Below the pieces are notes generated by a model. That model was not told where the DNA came from. It saw nothing but the letters and a program-made list of their open reading frames with translations, and did not search any database. Position numbers and translations under genes: made by a program. A DNA stretch of 53,710 nucleotides from Cytospora piceicola (lineage: Eukaryota > Ascomycota > Sordariomycetes > Diaporthales > Cytosporaceae), in the NCBI GenBank assembly GCA_023375675.1, contig JALQBC010000086.1, positions 1 to 53,710 of the forward strand, given 5' to 3'. Shown one piece after another: positions 23,681 to 34,937 of the stretch (position 1 is its first letter; every line of letters starts with the position of its first letter).

Positions 23681-23880
23681 TATTAGTAGGGCTTAAAGTA
23701 ATATAAATACGATCGATTGTTTAGTCTGTTAGCTTAAGGTTATATATATATGTTTTCTAGGTTTAAAGCTATCTATAAGCTTAGTATAGAAACCTATTTA
23801 TAGGCTAGGCGGCTTAACAGTTCTGCCGCCTTGCCGAGGCGGCAGGCTTAACCGCCTACCTAACTAAGCAGCGTTTTATA
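23681..23880 (-). repeat. LTR of nested copia element (right)
   Basis: 200 bp, beginning TATTAGTAGGG and ending GCAGCGTTTTATA. Followed by TATAC. Confidence 0.9.
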
Positions 23881-24099
23881 TATACCTTACTATTATATAT
23901 AGAATCCTTAACAGTTAAAACTATAATATTTAATACTTAATATATCTATATATAAAGTATATAATAAAGCTTATTTACTATTAAATAGAGCTATATATAC
24001 CTTTATAGTATATTTAATAAAGGGTAGCTTAATATGTATTTTATTTAATTTAATATAGCTGTTTAAAAGTAGGCTGTTTCTATGTAAAAGGGTAGCTTA

Positions 24100-24136
24100 T
24101 AAGGGGGGGTAGCCTACTTCTAAGGTATTTAACTTA
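24100..24136 (-). repeat. Right terminal inverted repeat (37 bp perfect)
   Basis: Exact reverse complement of 19996-20032. Confidence 0.9.
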
Positions 24137-24306
24137 CCGCATTTCGGCGTTAGCCAGACACACGCAAGGACTGCAGATAGGTTCCGCCTGTCTCCTGTCT
24201 TCCGTCGTCTGTTACCGCTCCCGTGTTTTCTGTTTTCTATTCTTTCCTTCCTCCTTAAATTTTATCCTCTTTTCTCTCTTTCATTTATTCTCCCTTTCTC
24301 CTTCTC

Positions 24307-24720
24307 TAAAGATGCCTAAAAACACTGTTTTTTTCATAACATACTGTTTTTTATATAGCTATTAAAAAAAACTGTTTTTTACGTTTTTTACTCTACAATT
24401 ACCATTTTAGGATTAGCGTATCTGGATATAGCCTAGTGCTACTAGTCACGTAACTATATTTTACCTGCCGGGTCTACGATCAAGGTTAAAGGCGACGATT
24501 CTAAAGACGAACTATCAGACCTAACAGATTTCGAATTAGGCTCGGAAGAAGAGTGATTAGAATAGCGCCCCTATAGTGCCCTTAGGGGCTGGTGATAGCC
24601 TTAATATTACCCCTTTTAGAAGGGCATTTCAAACACTATGTTTTTTTTGAAAAAATCTGTATAATATAGCATTTCACACATAAAAAACAAAAAACAAAAA
24701 AAACAGGTTGGGCATCCCTA
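24307..24720. mobile_element. hAT-type miniature element (414 bp)
   Basis: A perfect 8-bp duplication TCCTTCTC flanks the element (24299-24306 and 24721-24728). The ends are related inverted repeats: TAAAGATGCCTAAAAAC on the left and TAGGGATGCCCAACC when read inward from the right. Eight-base duplications and short imperfect TIRs are typical of hAT elements. Inside there is a short acidic open stretch ('DELSDLTDFELGSEEE') ended by TGA, perhaps a relic of a coding parent. No transposase is present. Confidence 0.82.
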
Positions 24721-25478
24721 TCCTTCTCCACTAACCACCAAAACTAAACCAAGGACTATCAGTAGCCATCGGACATCAATCCACCATCCACCATCAATCA
24801 CTCAATCAAGCAATCAATCAATCAATCAATCATGATCAGTATTCCCCTTTCTTTCGAGGTTTCGCCTCTCCCTCCCTCTCTCTCTCTCTCTCCTCCCCTT
24901 CGCCATATCCTCGGCCGTTATATACGAGCTTCTTCTTGACGCGTCTTTTCTGTCTTTTCTCGTCGTCAACGTCAAATCGTTCATCAATGAATATCTCCAC
25001 TAATTATTGCATCATTTCGAGGCTGTAGCTGCTGCTGCCCATCTTCAAATTATCCTACTAAACACCATCTCCATCTCCATCATCAGAATTAGCATCAGCA
25101 TTACGAATCACGAATCATCCATCGATTAGGGCTCGCCCAGTCCCACAAGGTCTGTCCGCATCAATTGATTTTTCCTATCTCCTTTCTTATCTCACTTACG
25201 AGGCACAACTCTCTCCACTCACCCACCCTCCAAGGATTCTTTCCAGATATACCCTCCACCTCCGGGATTTTTCAATGTTGCTATGCTGTGCTGTGATGAT
25301 GTCTGTATTATTGATTTTCACGGTTATATCAACTCAACTTACAGATCATACACATCCTTCTCCTTCCCCCTTGATAATCGACTTACCGTAACATCGAGCC
25401 GCGCATCGAGCCGCGCCGTTCACACACATACACAAAAGAGGAGGAATATAATCAGGCTATCCACGGCCTTGGATATGT

Positions 25479-25810
25479 GATGCGGTGGGCCTGGGTGAAT
25501 TCTTCGGAAGTCTTCCCTCGTAACCCCACGGTCACACTTGAAGATGCCGGTGGGCTTGAGTTCCAACCTCATGCAACCCGATGGTCTCTGCGAAGGTGAC
25601 GATACCCCGTAAGAGTCTTGAGCCTTGCTTGCTTTTTTCCTGCAGGCAAGGAATCCCCTACGCGAGGGTCCAACCCAACGCACGCTGCGTGGAACCCATA
25701 TCGGCCGTTGCTCCCCACACTGTTGCATTGTGGAGGTGTCCTATTCCCTGTGGCTATAATTACCGGATGAGGGCCTGTTGCGTAATGGCTGTTCTAGGCG
25801 GCTGGGCGGC
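25479..25810 (+). repeat. Dispersed repeat copy B
   Basis: Starts GATGCGGTGGGC. Contains the CCCTGTGGCTATAATTAC anchor and ends GGCTGTTCTAGGCGGCTGGG. It is the longest copy, with what looks like inserted sequence in the middle. Confidence 0.6.
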
Positions 25811-25949
25811 GGCTACCTATAATTATCTGTCCTGTTCAGATATCAATACAGCCAACCTTTGGAAAACTTGTAAGCTCACGGTCTCTCCGATGTATCTAGA
25901 CACACAATTATCATCTCCGACCTTGCTGCCGTTACTTCCAGGTGTTGTT

Positions 25950-25953
<4 letters not shown>

Positions 25954-26010
<57 letters not shown>
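25954..26010. repeat. (CT)28 microsatellite
   Basis: A perfect CT run of about 57 bp. Confidence 0.95.
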
Positions 26011-26013
<3 letters not shown>

Positions 26014-27085
26014 CATTTGTCTGATTTTGCTGATACTTTCTCTTCCAGCCAGCCAGCCATCTTTGCCGTGATCTTGTCAACACCCTCCAGACATCGCCAC
26101 CTTGCCGTTACTACCAGGGTAGCTTGCCGTCGCGTCTCGCTATTCCGAGCTGTGCCGCCGTTATGATTCGCTATCTTCGCGCCGTGCTATCCATGGCTTC
26201 TCACTCTTCTTGTCTCGGGCCTCAGTAAGTCTAAGTCTCCACCCCTTCGTGGTTCTTTGTCGTCAATTCTCCCATCCATGCCGGCCTCGGTAAGCCTTGA
26301 AGTCAGTCCCACTTTACACTCTGCTTCCTCCAGCTTGCTTCCTGTCTCGGTCTCTTTTTTCTCGTGCTTACCAACCCTCACAGCTACTGGTGTGTCTTCT
26401 CGACAAGCGAAGATACATGTCAAGCTGTGCCGCCGCCTGCCTCTAGCCTGCCACGCTCATACTTCAAGTCGCGAGCTTTCCCCCTCCAGGTGCCTCTACT
26501 GCAACTACCGACCTTGACCATCTAAGTGACTCGGTTCAACACCCAATCTTCTACCACCACGCTCTTTTCGTTCGTAAGTTACCATATCCTGCCAGGTGTC
26601 TTTTCCATTCGGGCTCTCTGTCTCTCTCTCTCTCTCTCTGTTTCTCCTTTTTCTTTCTGTTTCTCCTTTTTCTTTCTTCTCGATACCAACCCGAGACCAC
26701 GTCAACCTGAACACATCAGCCTCTCCTTCGGCTTGAGGTTCTCTGTCTCCTTTCTCGTCTCTTGCAATCCGTCTTCATCCCAACACTCTCACCCTCAACA
26801 CCATGGCTGTCACATCATCCACCCCTCTGCGCCATCTCTGCCCAGATATAGCACAGGCTAGTCACGCTGACCTTTCTTCCTGCTTCTCCCACCACACATC
26901 CATGCTTCCTCTCATTCTCACCGTCAAATCTCCCCTCCTAAGGTCGAGGTCCCTGCTTTTTCTACTTCCCTCTCATCTACTCTCTCACATGGCCTTGGTT
27001 CTTGGCCCTGGCGTGGCCGTGTGGAGTCTTGAGCCCCGCCCGATCCTCCGAGATAGGAAGGGGAATCGCCCACGGTCACCTTGGA

Positions 27086-27290
27086 GATGCGGTGGGCATG
27101 GGTACACGGGTCGCCAGTCCTATGTAACTCCACGGTCTTAATGGCCTGCACGCCGCCTGGACCCCGGATTGCCCGTTGCTTCCTACACCGTCTAGGCCTG
27201 TGCCCGCGATGACAACGTGAAGATATCCTATGCCCTGTGGCCACGATGGACTAGGGCGCGTGCATGATGGCTGTTCCTTGCGGTTGGGCA
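27086..27290 (+). repeat. Dispersed repeat copy C
   Basis: Carries all anchors in order: GATGCGGTGGGC, GGATTGCCCGTTGC, GCCCGCGATGACAA, CCCTGTGGCCACGATGGA and GGCTGTTCCTTGCGGTTGGG. Confidence 0.7.
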
Positions 27291-28010
27291 CGTACGCCGG
27301 CTCCTTGATTCATTCTTTGACGACGACGACGACGATATGTACACACACCCAGGTACATCGCCTTCTCGAATGTTGCTGCTGTTCCTGCTAACGTACTATT
27401 ATTTACAGATTATTAAGCAAACTCACTAACGAGCCTTGATTAACCCGCGCTTACTTGGCAACCGTTGCAAGCTGCTGGTATCTACCGCCCTCTTTCCGCC
27501 AGACGCCGCAGCACTGTCTCTACGTCTTCAGCATCCAGGTTGTCACACATTTTTATCTGTCCTGGCCGTCGCCACCACCGACGCTGTCAATCAATCCATC
27601 CTTCAATGCAAATGGATCTGTGGCCTATCCTCAACCTTCCAGGCCATCCATCATTTCATCGTCTCCAGCAGCAGCAGCAGCCGCGTTCAAATGTTAGCAT
27701 CGGGAATCAGTGCTAAGGTTTGCATCGACTGATTTCTTCTATCTATCTCCTCTCCTCGCGAGGCTGCTCTCCGCCCACTTCCTTTCGGCTGCCTGCTGAG
27801 ATTTTCGTTTTGCCGTACTGTATTGACTTAGCCTGCAGACCACAGACGGATATACTTACTTCACTTCCAACCTTCATCGTTCCACTTCTCTACTTCGTAC
27901 CCCACCCCCAAAAGCCGTAACCCAAGCCGCACATGGAGCTGCGCTCGCACTGATATACATGTACAGGAAAGATGAGGATTGTCTGCGGTTAGCTGGCAGC
28001 CGCTTTGGCT

Positions 28011-28242
28011 ATGGTGCGGTGGGATTGGGTGGAATCTCGCCATTCTCGCCTATCTAAATTAATAAATCTTACGGAGTCGGACTCTTGTTAAATTATACAT
28101 GCTGCCCGGACCTCGAATTGGCTGTGCTCCCTAACGTCTAGTCCTCCTGGCCCGCGATGACAATGTTGGGGCCGTTCTACGCCCTGTGGCCACGATTGAC
28201 GAGGACCTGTTTTATGGTGGATGTTCCAGGCTGCTGGGCGGC
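28011..28242 (+). repeat. Dispersed repeat copy D
   Basis: Carries ATGGTGCGGTGGGA, then GCCCGCGATGACAATG, CCCTGTGGCCACGATTGA and GTTCCAGGCTGCTGGGCGGC, in the same order as copy C. Confidence 0.65.
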
Positions 28243-30130
28243 AGACGTCCGTATTCCGCACCGACCACTGCAGCAAGTGACCTCGTATGCTCGCCGTCTT
28301 CCGAGACCTGGCACCTTCGACCTTGCTGCCGTTAGGTCTCGTTCACCTTCTACCTCTTTCAGGTTAGTCCAATCTTACTCATTCCGTTTCAAAGCTTTTT
28401 CCTTTTTAAGCAAAATTATCTTTACTTAACACTTGTTCTTCTTTTTTCTTCTTTTCGAACTCTAATTTTCTGATAATCTAGTTTACTCTAAACATATTAT
28501 ATCTTATATCGTTTTATATTATCTTTCCGGCTTGAAATTCTTTCGGTAGCTTTCTTTTGGTGTTTTTATTAAGCTTAGTATGCATGCTTTCCCTGATAAC
28601 ACTCTTCTCCTCTCGTAATCGGCCGCTGGTAAACATGTTACTCAAGTGCTCGCTCAGTCTAAGTAGGGTAGTCTTCGGCCGTTTTTGTCTCTTACTTAAC
28701 GTTGTTCTAAAGCGGCCCTTAAACACACTCTCTTACTCTCATAAACATATGCGCGCGCACATACACAACACATGAAAAGAAAGCAAAGGTAGTAGGGTTT
28801 ATCAATGGATGATACTCGTCTACTGCCTTAGAAGTGGCGGTGGGTTTAGGTTAGCTTTACTACAGCTAGCCATCTTATCGCATACAATCTCAACCGTCTC
28901 TACAGGTCAGTCTCGATGCGGTTGGCTTGATTTTCGGCCTCATATAACCCCACGATCCTGCTAGTTTTTGCATACTGCTCTAAGCCCCAGATTCCTATCT
29001 GCTCCCACCATCTCTATGTGTACGCCACTACACGTCAACACCTATGCAAGCATCACCAATACAGTCTTGCTCCTTCTCTGCAGCTTCCTCATCAACTTCT
29101 CTTCTCTGCCACATACGCATCCCGACTACATATGTATGCATAGGGGTACGAGGGACTCTTCTTTATTGGTAATATCTACCGTCACCGTCGCCCCGCCATC
29201 TTCGCATTCTTCTGTCATTTTCCTTCGTCACCGTCCCGCCAACATCAGTTGACAGCGGCCTTTACCCTTCAAACACACCTACATCCACATTCACAATATT
29301 CGGCTTCCTGGCTCTGGCCACATCCATCATGATCACTACTAACATCGTCGACGTCCGTCAGCCCCTCGCAAAGCACTTGGAAGCCTCACGTCGAGCCGCG
29401 CCACACCAACACCCTCCTCAACCGCAATCAACACCACACCACATCAATGGAAACATTACCGACATCCAATCTATCACCATGATGGCCATGGCCTCCACCC
29501 GCATTGCCACTAGATCCATCTGTCATGTCCAGCTTTCAGCTTCATCAGTATACCACCTGCATTTGCCCAATCATCTCTGAACCGAAACCCTAGCCTCTAG
29601 CTCTCATCCCTTTCCGTCTTTGCCGCCTTCTAAGGTCTGTCGTCAATTATATCACCGCTGGAAACTTTGCTAGCCGAGATCCCCCAGACCTTAGACGGGT
29701 TCCAAGTTCGGTTCATGTTGGAACAGCTATCAGACTAGAATCATTCCTAGTACTCTAGGGGTGGTCACCCTTTTAGTTGCCTAGTGCAGTGGTTCTGTTC
29801 GACAGTTCAGCATTACAGAACCATACCCCTTTCCCTTCTGTTTTGAGTTACGGAGAGCTACTATCGTTGCTTAGGGTGATGGACACGGCCGAGATCGGCA
29901 CAGGGCTTGAAAGTTCAGTGCTTTCACTGTCGTCACCAGGCCGGAGCCTGAACCTAAGACTGAACTCGAAGGGCGAGATACTGTCTGGGCACTACTGAAG
30001 TTACGCTGCGCGCCAGACAGCCAGCCTCCGCGTCCAAGGCAGAAGCCACAAGATATAAAACATACACATGAAGCCTGCAACCCTGGTTTAGATGTGGTGG
30101 CGGTTCTCCCCAACCTCGGTCACATCTTGG

Positions 30131-30322
30131 GGATGCGGTGGGCTGGAACTCCGACCGCTTTTCGCTCCAAAATCTCCTGGACGACCACCCGGATTGCCCG
30201 TGCTCCTGAGATTCAGGCCTCTCTTTTTGGCTCATGATGATCCAAGGTGTGTCCTATGCCCGGGTGGCTACGATTGATGAGGGCCTGTGCATATTAGGCC
30301 GCTCCTTGCGGCTGGGTGGCAT
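30131..30322 (+). repeat. Dispersed repeat copy E
   Basis: Carries GGATGCGGTGGGC, GGATTGCCCGTGCTCCTG, GGCTACGATTGATGAGGG and CCGCTCCTTGCGGCTGGGTG, in the same order as copy C. Confidence 0.7.
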
Positions 30323-33038
30323 GTCTTCTCCTTGACCCGACATCCTGAAACCTTCGACCTCGCTTCCCTGAACCGAATCTGCGCAGTTGCCAAGGTCGCC
30401 ACCGACCTGTCATTTTATATCAGAAAAATGACCTGTCTTGACTTGGATGTTAATGATCCGTTCCACTCCACATGTCCCTCTTTTTCTTGCAAGAAACCAT
30501 GCGTTGAGCTGCATCGCTTTTTCAGCACATCACCTTCCCTCCTCTCTCTTTCCTTCCTGGCCACCGAACAGGTCAAACGCAAAACCCTCCAGACGTTTAC
30601 TGTCTCTGTCTTTGTCTCGTTCCCTTACTCGCAACGCACTGAAATCTTCCAGGTTTGCCGAATAAACTCTCTCCTGTCACTAGACTAGCCACAGGTAACT
30701 CCAAGATGACCCTCAGCATCTTCACACCTCCACGACTCCACGCCTTCTCCTTCATCAACACTACGAACAACAATCTGCTACGGTTCCCCTCTCACTAGCA
30801 TAAATGTCTCCCAGACGGGCTGAATTGCCGGTCCTATTCGTAGCATCAGGTCCAGCCTTCCGTCCCGTTCGTCTTTCCCGATCGATTGTGCAGGCTTGCC
30901 GGTCGACCTTGATGCATTTTCTCTGTTTCTGCCAGCGAATCCTCGCATCTGGCGACGCAGCATTTCAACAACTATTTTCTTTCTGCCCTACGCATCATGC
31001 TGCCTCTTCCCCAACCTCAACTACATAAACAGCTCATATACATCAGTCCTCTACAGATGCCACTGTTCTATATTAAACATCCCCCTTAAGATGCTCAGGC
31101 CTCAAACGCCCACTACTAGACCTCATCTACCAGAGTGTCGTCTTCACTTCAACATTGCTGCCCTTCAGTTCAATAATATCCGCTGCACATACGCACCCTT
31201 GTTTCTTCCGACACCTCTCTCAGTGTTCCTCTTTCTTATGAATGCTCTCAGACCCAATGCTAGAGCCGCCTCACCATCTTCCACTGTCTCTCTTAATCCG
31301 CATCGCTAACCCTCGGCACCCTCTGTAAATATCCCTTCGTCTTTGATAACTCCAAACGATATTCCTTCCCTTGAAGCCATTCACATCGGTACCCCACTAA
31401 CATACCCCGCTGATGAATGTTACGTCTCTTCAGAGATGTAGACTCCTCTTGTCAAACACCCCGCTCACCTTGCCAGGGTATCCAGAGCTGAAGCACCGAG
31501 GAATAAGGTGAACCATCTGCCGGTCTCCCGCTCCGGTACATACTTCGTTTTGCCACTCTGCCCCTCCAGTCTCCAGGTGGTGCTCTGTCAACTAGAGGTA
31601 AGGGACGAGAGCGCTCGAGGTCGTCGAAGCTCGAGTGTAGACTGGGGCAGATAACGAAGTCGACTACATTTGTTCCGACCAATGAGGCCTACCGAGCAAA
31701 AGGGGAGGAAGGCCGGGTTTATCTTTGTGCCATTACTGTAAGAGAGAGGAAGACAATATTAGAAATTCAAGACAGACAGAATCCTTTGAAGACGGAAAGT
31801 ACATTAGCCGAGACGGACTCAAAGGGCACACATGTACCGAAACATAACCTGATTACAGTTGCCGCCGTGCTTGTTGATAGCCAGACGAAGCACTAATTCC
31901 ATAAAAGAATGGTATTGTTCCACTCGGCCTCGTGCTGACTGACATGTGCGCTGGCATCGTCGCGAAGCCCGCCACAGCCGCAACAACTCAATTAGCTCGG
32001 CTAGCAGCCCCGGACCGTCACCTGTTGTGGTTGGCGCTAGCCTTATGGGAGGTCCTGTGATCTATATCCGCGTCCGCGTCTGTGTTTGCTTCTGCGGCGC
32101 ATTGCATTTTGCTTCAGGTATCCTGTGGGCGGCCTCCTTTCTTAATCGACGCGCCTGCAATCCTCTACCTCCAGCTCCTCGTACGCCGTCGGCCCCCTCT
32201 ATCGGCCCCAGCTCACAGCTTCCTCTTCTTGAAGAGAGATAGCGTCCATAATTTAGTGAGAACATGATGACTCGTGCGGGATGATGCCGTCACCGGGACA
32301 AGGGCAGCGCGCTGGCGACATGGTAAGGTAGATATGGATCCACCTCTTCTTATGAACCATGTGTGATTCTTACCGTTCTCGTTTTGGTGCTCGCTCTCGC
32401 TGCTGGGTCGTTTGAAGGAAGGGGAGGAGGAGCCAGCCAGGCCTTTTGGTGGGCTTAGAACACAATGCGACATGCTTAGGACAAGTATACAACCCTGTTT
32501 ACACGGTAGAGCCATTTATTAGAAAGTGTGAGAACAAACCAGCAGACAAGAAAGAGTGTACTTTAATCAAGTTTAATCGAGTCGACCGCAAATGAGACGC
32601 TGTGATTGGCTAATGAGTAATTAAACAGCACATGGGCCGCCTGCATTGGTACGTACCGGTTATTGGAGGTATTAAGGTTAATGCGGCTCTGCGGCTCCGC
32701 GGCTCTATCCGTGCGCTAGTAAATAAGCGCAGTCACGGCGGCAGGCAAAATAAACAAACAACATCAGTCAGGCTTTAAATCAACGACTGACTCAGGTAAC
32801 AACTTCGGGAGCTTGATGTCACAACAACTTCACATCGATATCGACACCGACATCGACAGCCGCCGCCACTACTGGCTGTGCTACTACAGAAAAAAGCACT
32901 CCGGAACCATTTGGACTCTTGTGGGTCGTTGTGCGAGAAGAAAGAGACTACGTGCATGTTGGTCAGCACTGCACAATCATCTATCTCCATACCAGTCCGA
33001 GCCCTGAGCCCTCCTTCTCTATATCGGAGCTTCCAGAG

Positions 33039-34937
33039 ATGGCCAGACTCGGCAACACCACCTACGAGAAAGCAAACGCCCTTGGTACCAACGACGACAA
33101 CAACGAGAAGAAGCGTGCTCCGTCACTGCCACTATCACTATCGCTCTGTCCCTCCCCCCCACGCAGCTCGAGTTACGAAACCGACGAGAAAGTGGACGAG
33201 ACGCTGGATACGTCCCTGTCCCAATCCCAGTCCCAGCTCGACCATACTCGTCCACGACAGCCACGACAACCACGACAGCCTCATTTTCCCACGTCCCCTT
33301 CCCTTTCCCCCTCTTCTCCTCTCCCCACCCAGGCGCCTCCGGTCTCGTCACCGTTCCAGCTCGCTCCTAGTTCCTCCGCTGAAGGCGGTAGTGAAAGGGA
33401 AAGGGGCAGGAGAAGAGGAAGAGGAAGAGGAAGGGAAAGGCTTGCACATTTTCGATATCCTACAGAGAAAAGAAAAGGCGAGGAGACTTCTAGGGCTGAG
33501 GGAGACACGGGCGGAGACGAGGAGCCTATCAGGAAAGCTCTCGCCTTGATCCGCGCTCACTACCACGGCCAGCAGCCTATACAGTCCCCGTCCCCCGAGT
33601 GGCACAAACTGCACCTCACCCCAGGCCAGTTCACAAGGCTTTCCAGTGCGCTCGAACGAGACGAGGCGGGCCCCTCCCTCCTGTGGCACTTTAACAACGT
33701 CCTCCGGTACGACTACGACCCGCGCCGCTGCTGCCTCGTGCTGCGGCTAATGACGACTCCTCTCCACGAATCATACAAGAAAGACCTGGCCTACGCTCTC
33801 GAGAACAGGCTGAGATGTATCGCGGCCGGTGGGACCGGTGGGGCCGTATCTGATGGGGCTGATGTTGGTGTGGTGGAGGAGGATCCGGTGCATGTGCATG
33901 TGCATGTGGACCCCAGGCTGGCACGAGCTGCCTCACAGCTGAAGGAGATGGGTCACTCAAGGATCGAGCTCGTCGACCACGAGTCTGGGAAGAAGGGCAC
34001 CAAGTCGCCTGACGGGCAGTTCTGGCTCAAGGGCAGGGACCCCAATACCAAGAGGTTCTATACCAACAACCACTTCCCACCCTTCGTCTTCGAGATCGGG
34101 TATAGCCAGAAGGGGCACGACCTTCGAGATCTTGCGCAGCTATATTATGAGAACAGCGGCGGGCAGATCAAGACGGTCCTGACGGTCGATATCGAATACG
34201 CCACGAAAAAGGACCGGAGGGCTGCTTCCTCGCACGCCCAGCACCCAAGGCCATCAACGCGATCAGCTGCAACGACAACTACAATCCACCATACCAGGAG
34301 AGGAGTCGACACAGCCGCCGGCCCCGCCCCCGCCTCCCGTCACTTCGATGCCACCCCCCTGGATCGTCGTGCCGCGATCTGTCTCTACAGGGGGCCCGAC
34401 ATGATCCTAGACGATGTCCTCTTTAGAGACGCCCAGGGCAGGCCCGCAGACGGGGCGCTCAGGCTGCGCCTCGACGATTTTCTCCCAGACGACGTCATCG
34501 ACCGCCTTCGAGGCTCAGGGTCAGATCTCGACTCTCCCGCGCTTACCTTTATTATTCCTTTTACTGAACTGTGTGATATTCTTGCCGAGGCAGAAGAGTT
34601 GCAGAGTGTGAGGGACGCGACTCCTCCGCTGCCTCCGCCGAAGACGGTAAACTGGAAGAAGAGGTCGATCGATAGTGCTAGTACCGCCGGCGCCGGCGCC
34701 GGTGGTATAGATGATGATAATGTCGATAGTAATGATGGTGGTGATGAGGCAGGGGATGAAGTCTCTATAGTAAGCCGAAAGACCTCGAAGTCCAAGAGAC
34801 GGAGGACCGGGAGTAGCACTATAGACGATAAGGAGTATGTCGGTAGGGTGGGCAGTCGTCGCCATTCTTTAGCGGAAACCGCTACCTTATTGCCCAAGAA
34901 GAGGCAGACTCGATCCCAGAGCAGAGCGGGTTTATAG
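33039..34937 (+). CDS. Protein with PD-(D/E)XK nuclease-like core, 632 aa
   Basis: This is the only long intact ORF. I chose the ATG at 33039 (context GAGATGGCC); the frame is open upstream to 32919, so the start could be earlier. Residues 1-170 are low complexity: SQSQSQ, RQPRQPRQP, and a basic RGRRRGRGRGRER run. The central part (about 190-390) looks folded. 'KSPDGQFWLKG' (Asp at residue 325), 'PPFVFEIGYSQKGHDL' (Glu at 352) and 'IKTVLTVDIEYATKK' (near 375-390) fit the D...ExG/K arrangement of restriction-endonuclease-like folds found in fungal accessory proteins. The classic Lys of ExK is replaced by Gly, so catalysis is uncertain. The tail (about 540-632) is acidic, then basic with an NLS-like 'KSKRRRTGS', suggesting a nuclear protein. 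The gene lies in moderate-GC DNA just proximal to the RIP-affected end and ends in TAG. Family assignment is inference from the motif; function is unknown. Confidence 0.7.
   Translation: MARLGNTTYEKANALGTNDDNNEKKRAPSLPLSLSLCPSPPRSSSYETDEKVDETLDTSLSQSQSQLDHTRPRQPRQPRQPHFPTSPSLSPSSPLPTQAPPVSSPFQLAPSSSAEGGSERERGRRRGRGRGRERLAHFRYPTEKRKGEETSRAEGDTGGDEEPIRKALALIRAHYHGQQPIQSPSPEWHKLHLTPGQFTRLSSALERDEAGPSLLWHFNNVLRYDYDPRRCCLVLRLMTTPLHESYKKDLAYALENRLRCIAAGGTGGAVSDGADVGVVEEDPVHVHVHVDPRLARAASQLKEMGHSRIELVDHESGKKGTKSPDGQFWLKGRDPNTKRFYTNNHFPPFVFEIGYSQKGHDLRDLAQLYYENSGGQIKTVLTVDIEYATKKDRRAASSHAQHPRPSTRSAATTTTIHHTRRGVDTAAGPAPASRHFDATPLDRRAAICLYRGPDMILDDVLFRDAQGRPADGALRLRLDDFLPDDVIDRLRGSGSDLDSPALTFIIPFTELCDILAEAEELQSVRDATPPLPPPKTVNWKKRSIDSASTAGAGAGGIDDDNVDSNDGGDEAGDEVSIVSRKTSKSKRRRTGSSTIDDKEYVGRVGSRRHSLAETATLLPKKRQTRSQSRAGL

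Larger units (their letters stand above)
20618..23880 (-). mobile_element. Nested copia-type LTR retroelement, minus orientation
   Basis: Two 200-bp direct repeats (20618-20817 and 23681-23880) are flanked by the 5-bp duplication TATAC (20613-20617 and 23881-23885). Their ancestral ends were TG...CA, now partly TA from RIP. At 3,263 bp the element is short for copia, and no complete Gag or integrase is visible, so it is probably internally deleted. It sits inside the TIR transposon and is the younger of the two insertions. Confidence 0.9.
19996..24136. mobile_element. TIR DNA transposon interrupted by a copia element
   Basis: The two ends are perfect 37-bp inverted repeats (19996-20032 and 24100-24136), starting TAAGTTAAATACCTTAGAAG and including a C7/G7 run. 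Weaker inverted similarity continues to about 105 bp. The outermost bases allow a TA target duplication, as in Tc1/mariner, but the ends also contain TTAA, so the superfamily is not settled. Without the nested retroelement the element is about 0.87 kb and AT-rich, and I can read no transposase. It is therefore probably a non-autonomous element, later damaged by RIP. Confidence 0.82.
24729..32700. other. C/T-rich gene-poor interval with dispersed repeats
   Basis: About 8 kb of moderate-GC, pyrimidine-rich plus-strand sequence contains many short ORFs on both strands, none with a motif I recognise. It carries a (CT)n run and at least four degenerate copies of one dispersed repeat. An undetected multi-exon gene cannot be excluded. 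Confidence 0.45.

Noticed and set aside
24729..32700. Many 60-150-codon ORFs as small secreted proteins
   Set aside because: They arise from CT-rich low-complexity DNA and overlap on both strands. None has a convincing signal peptide plus Cys pattern.
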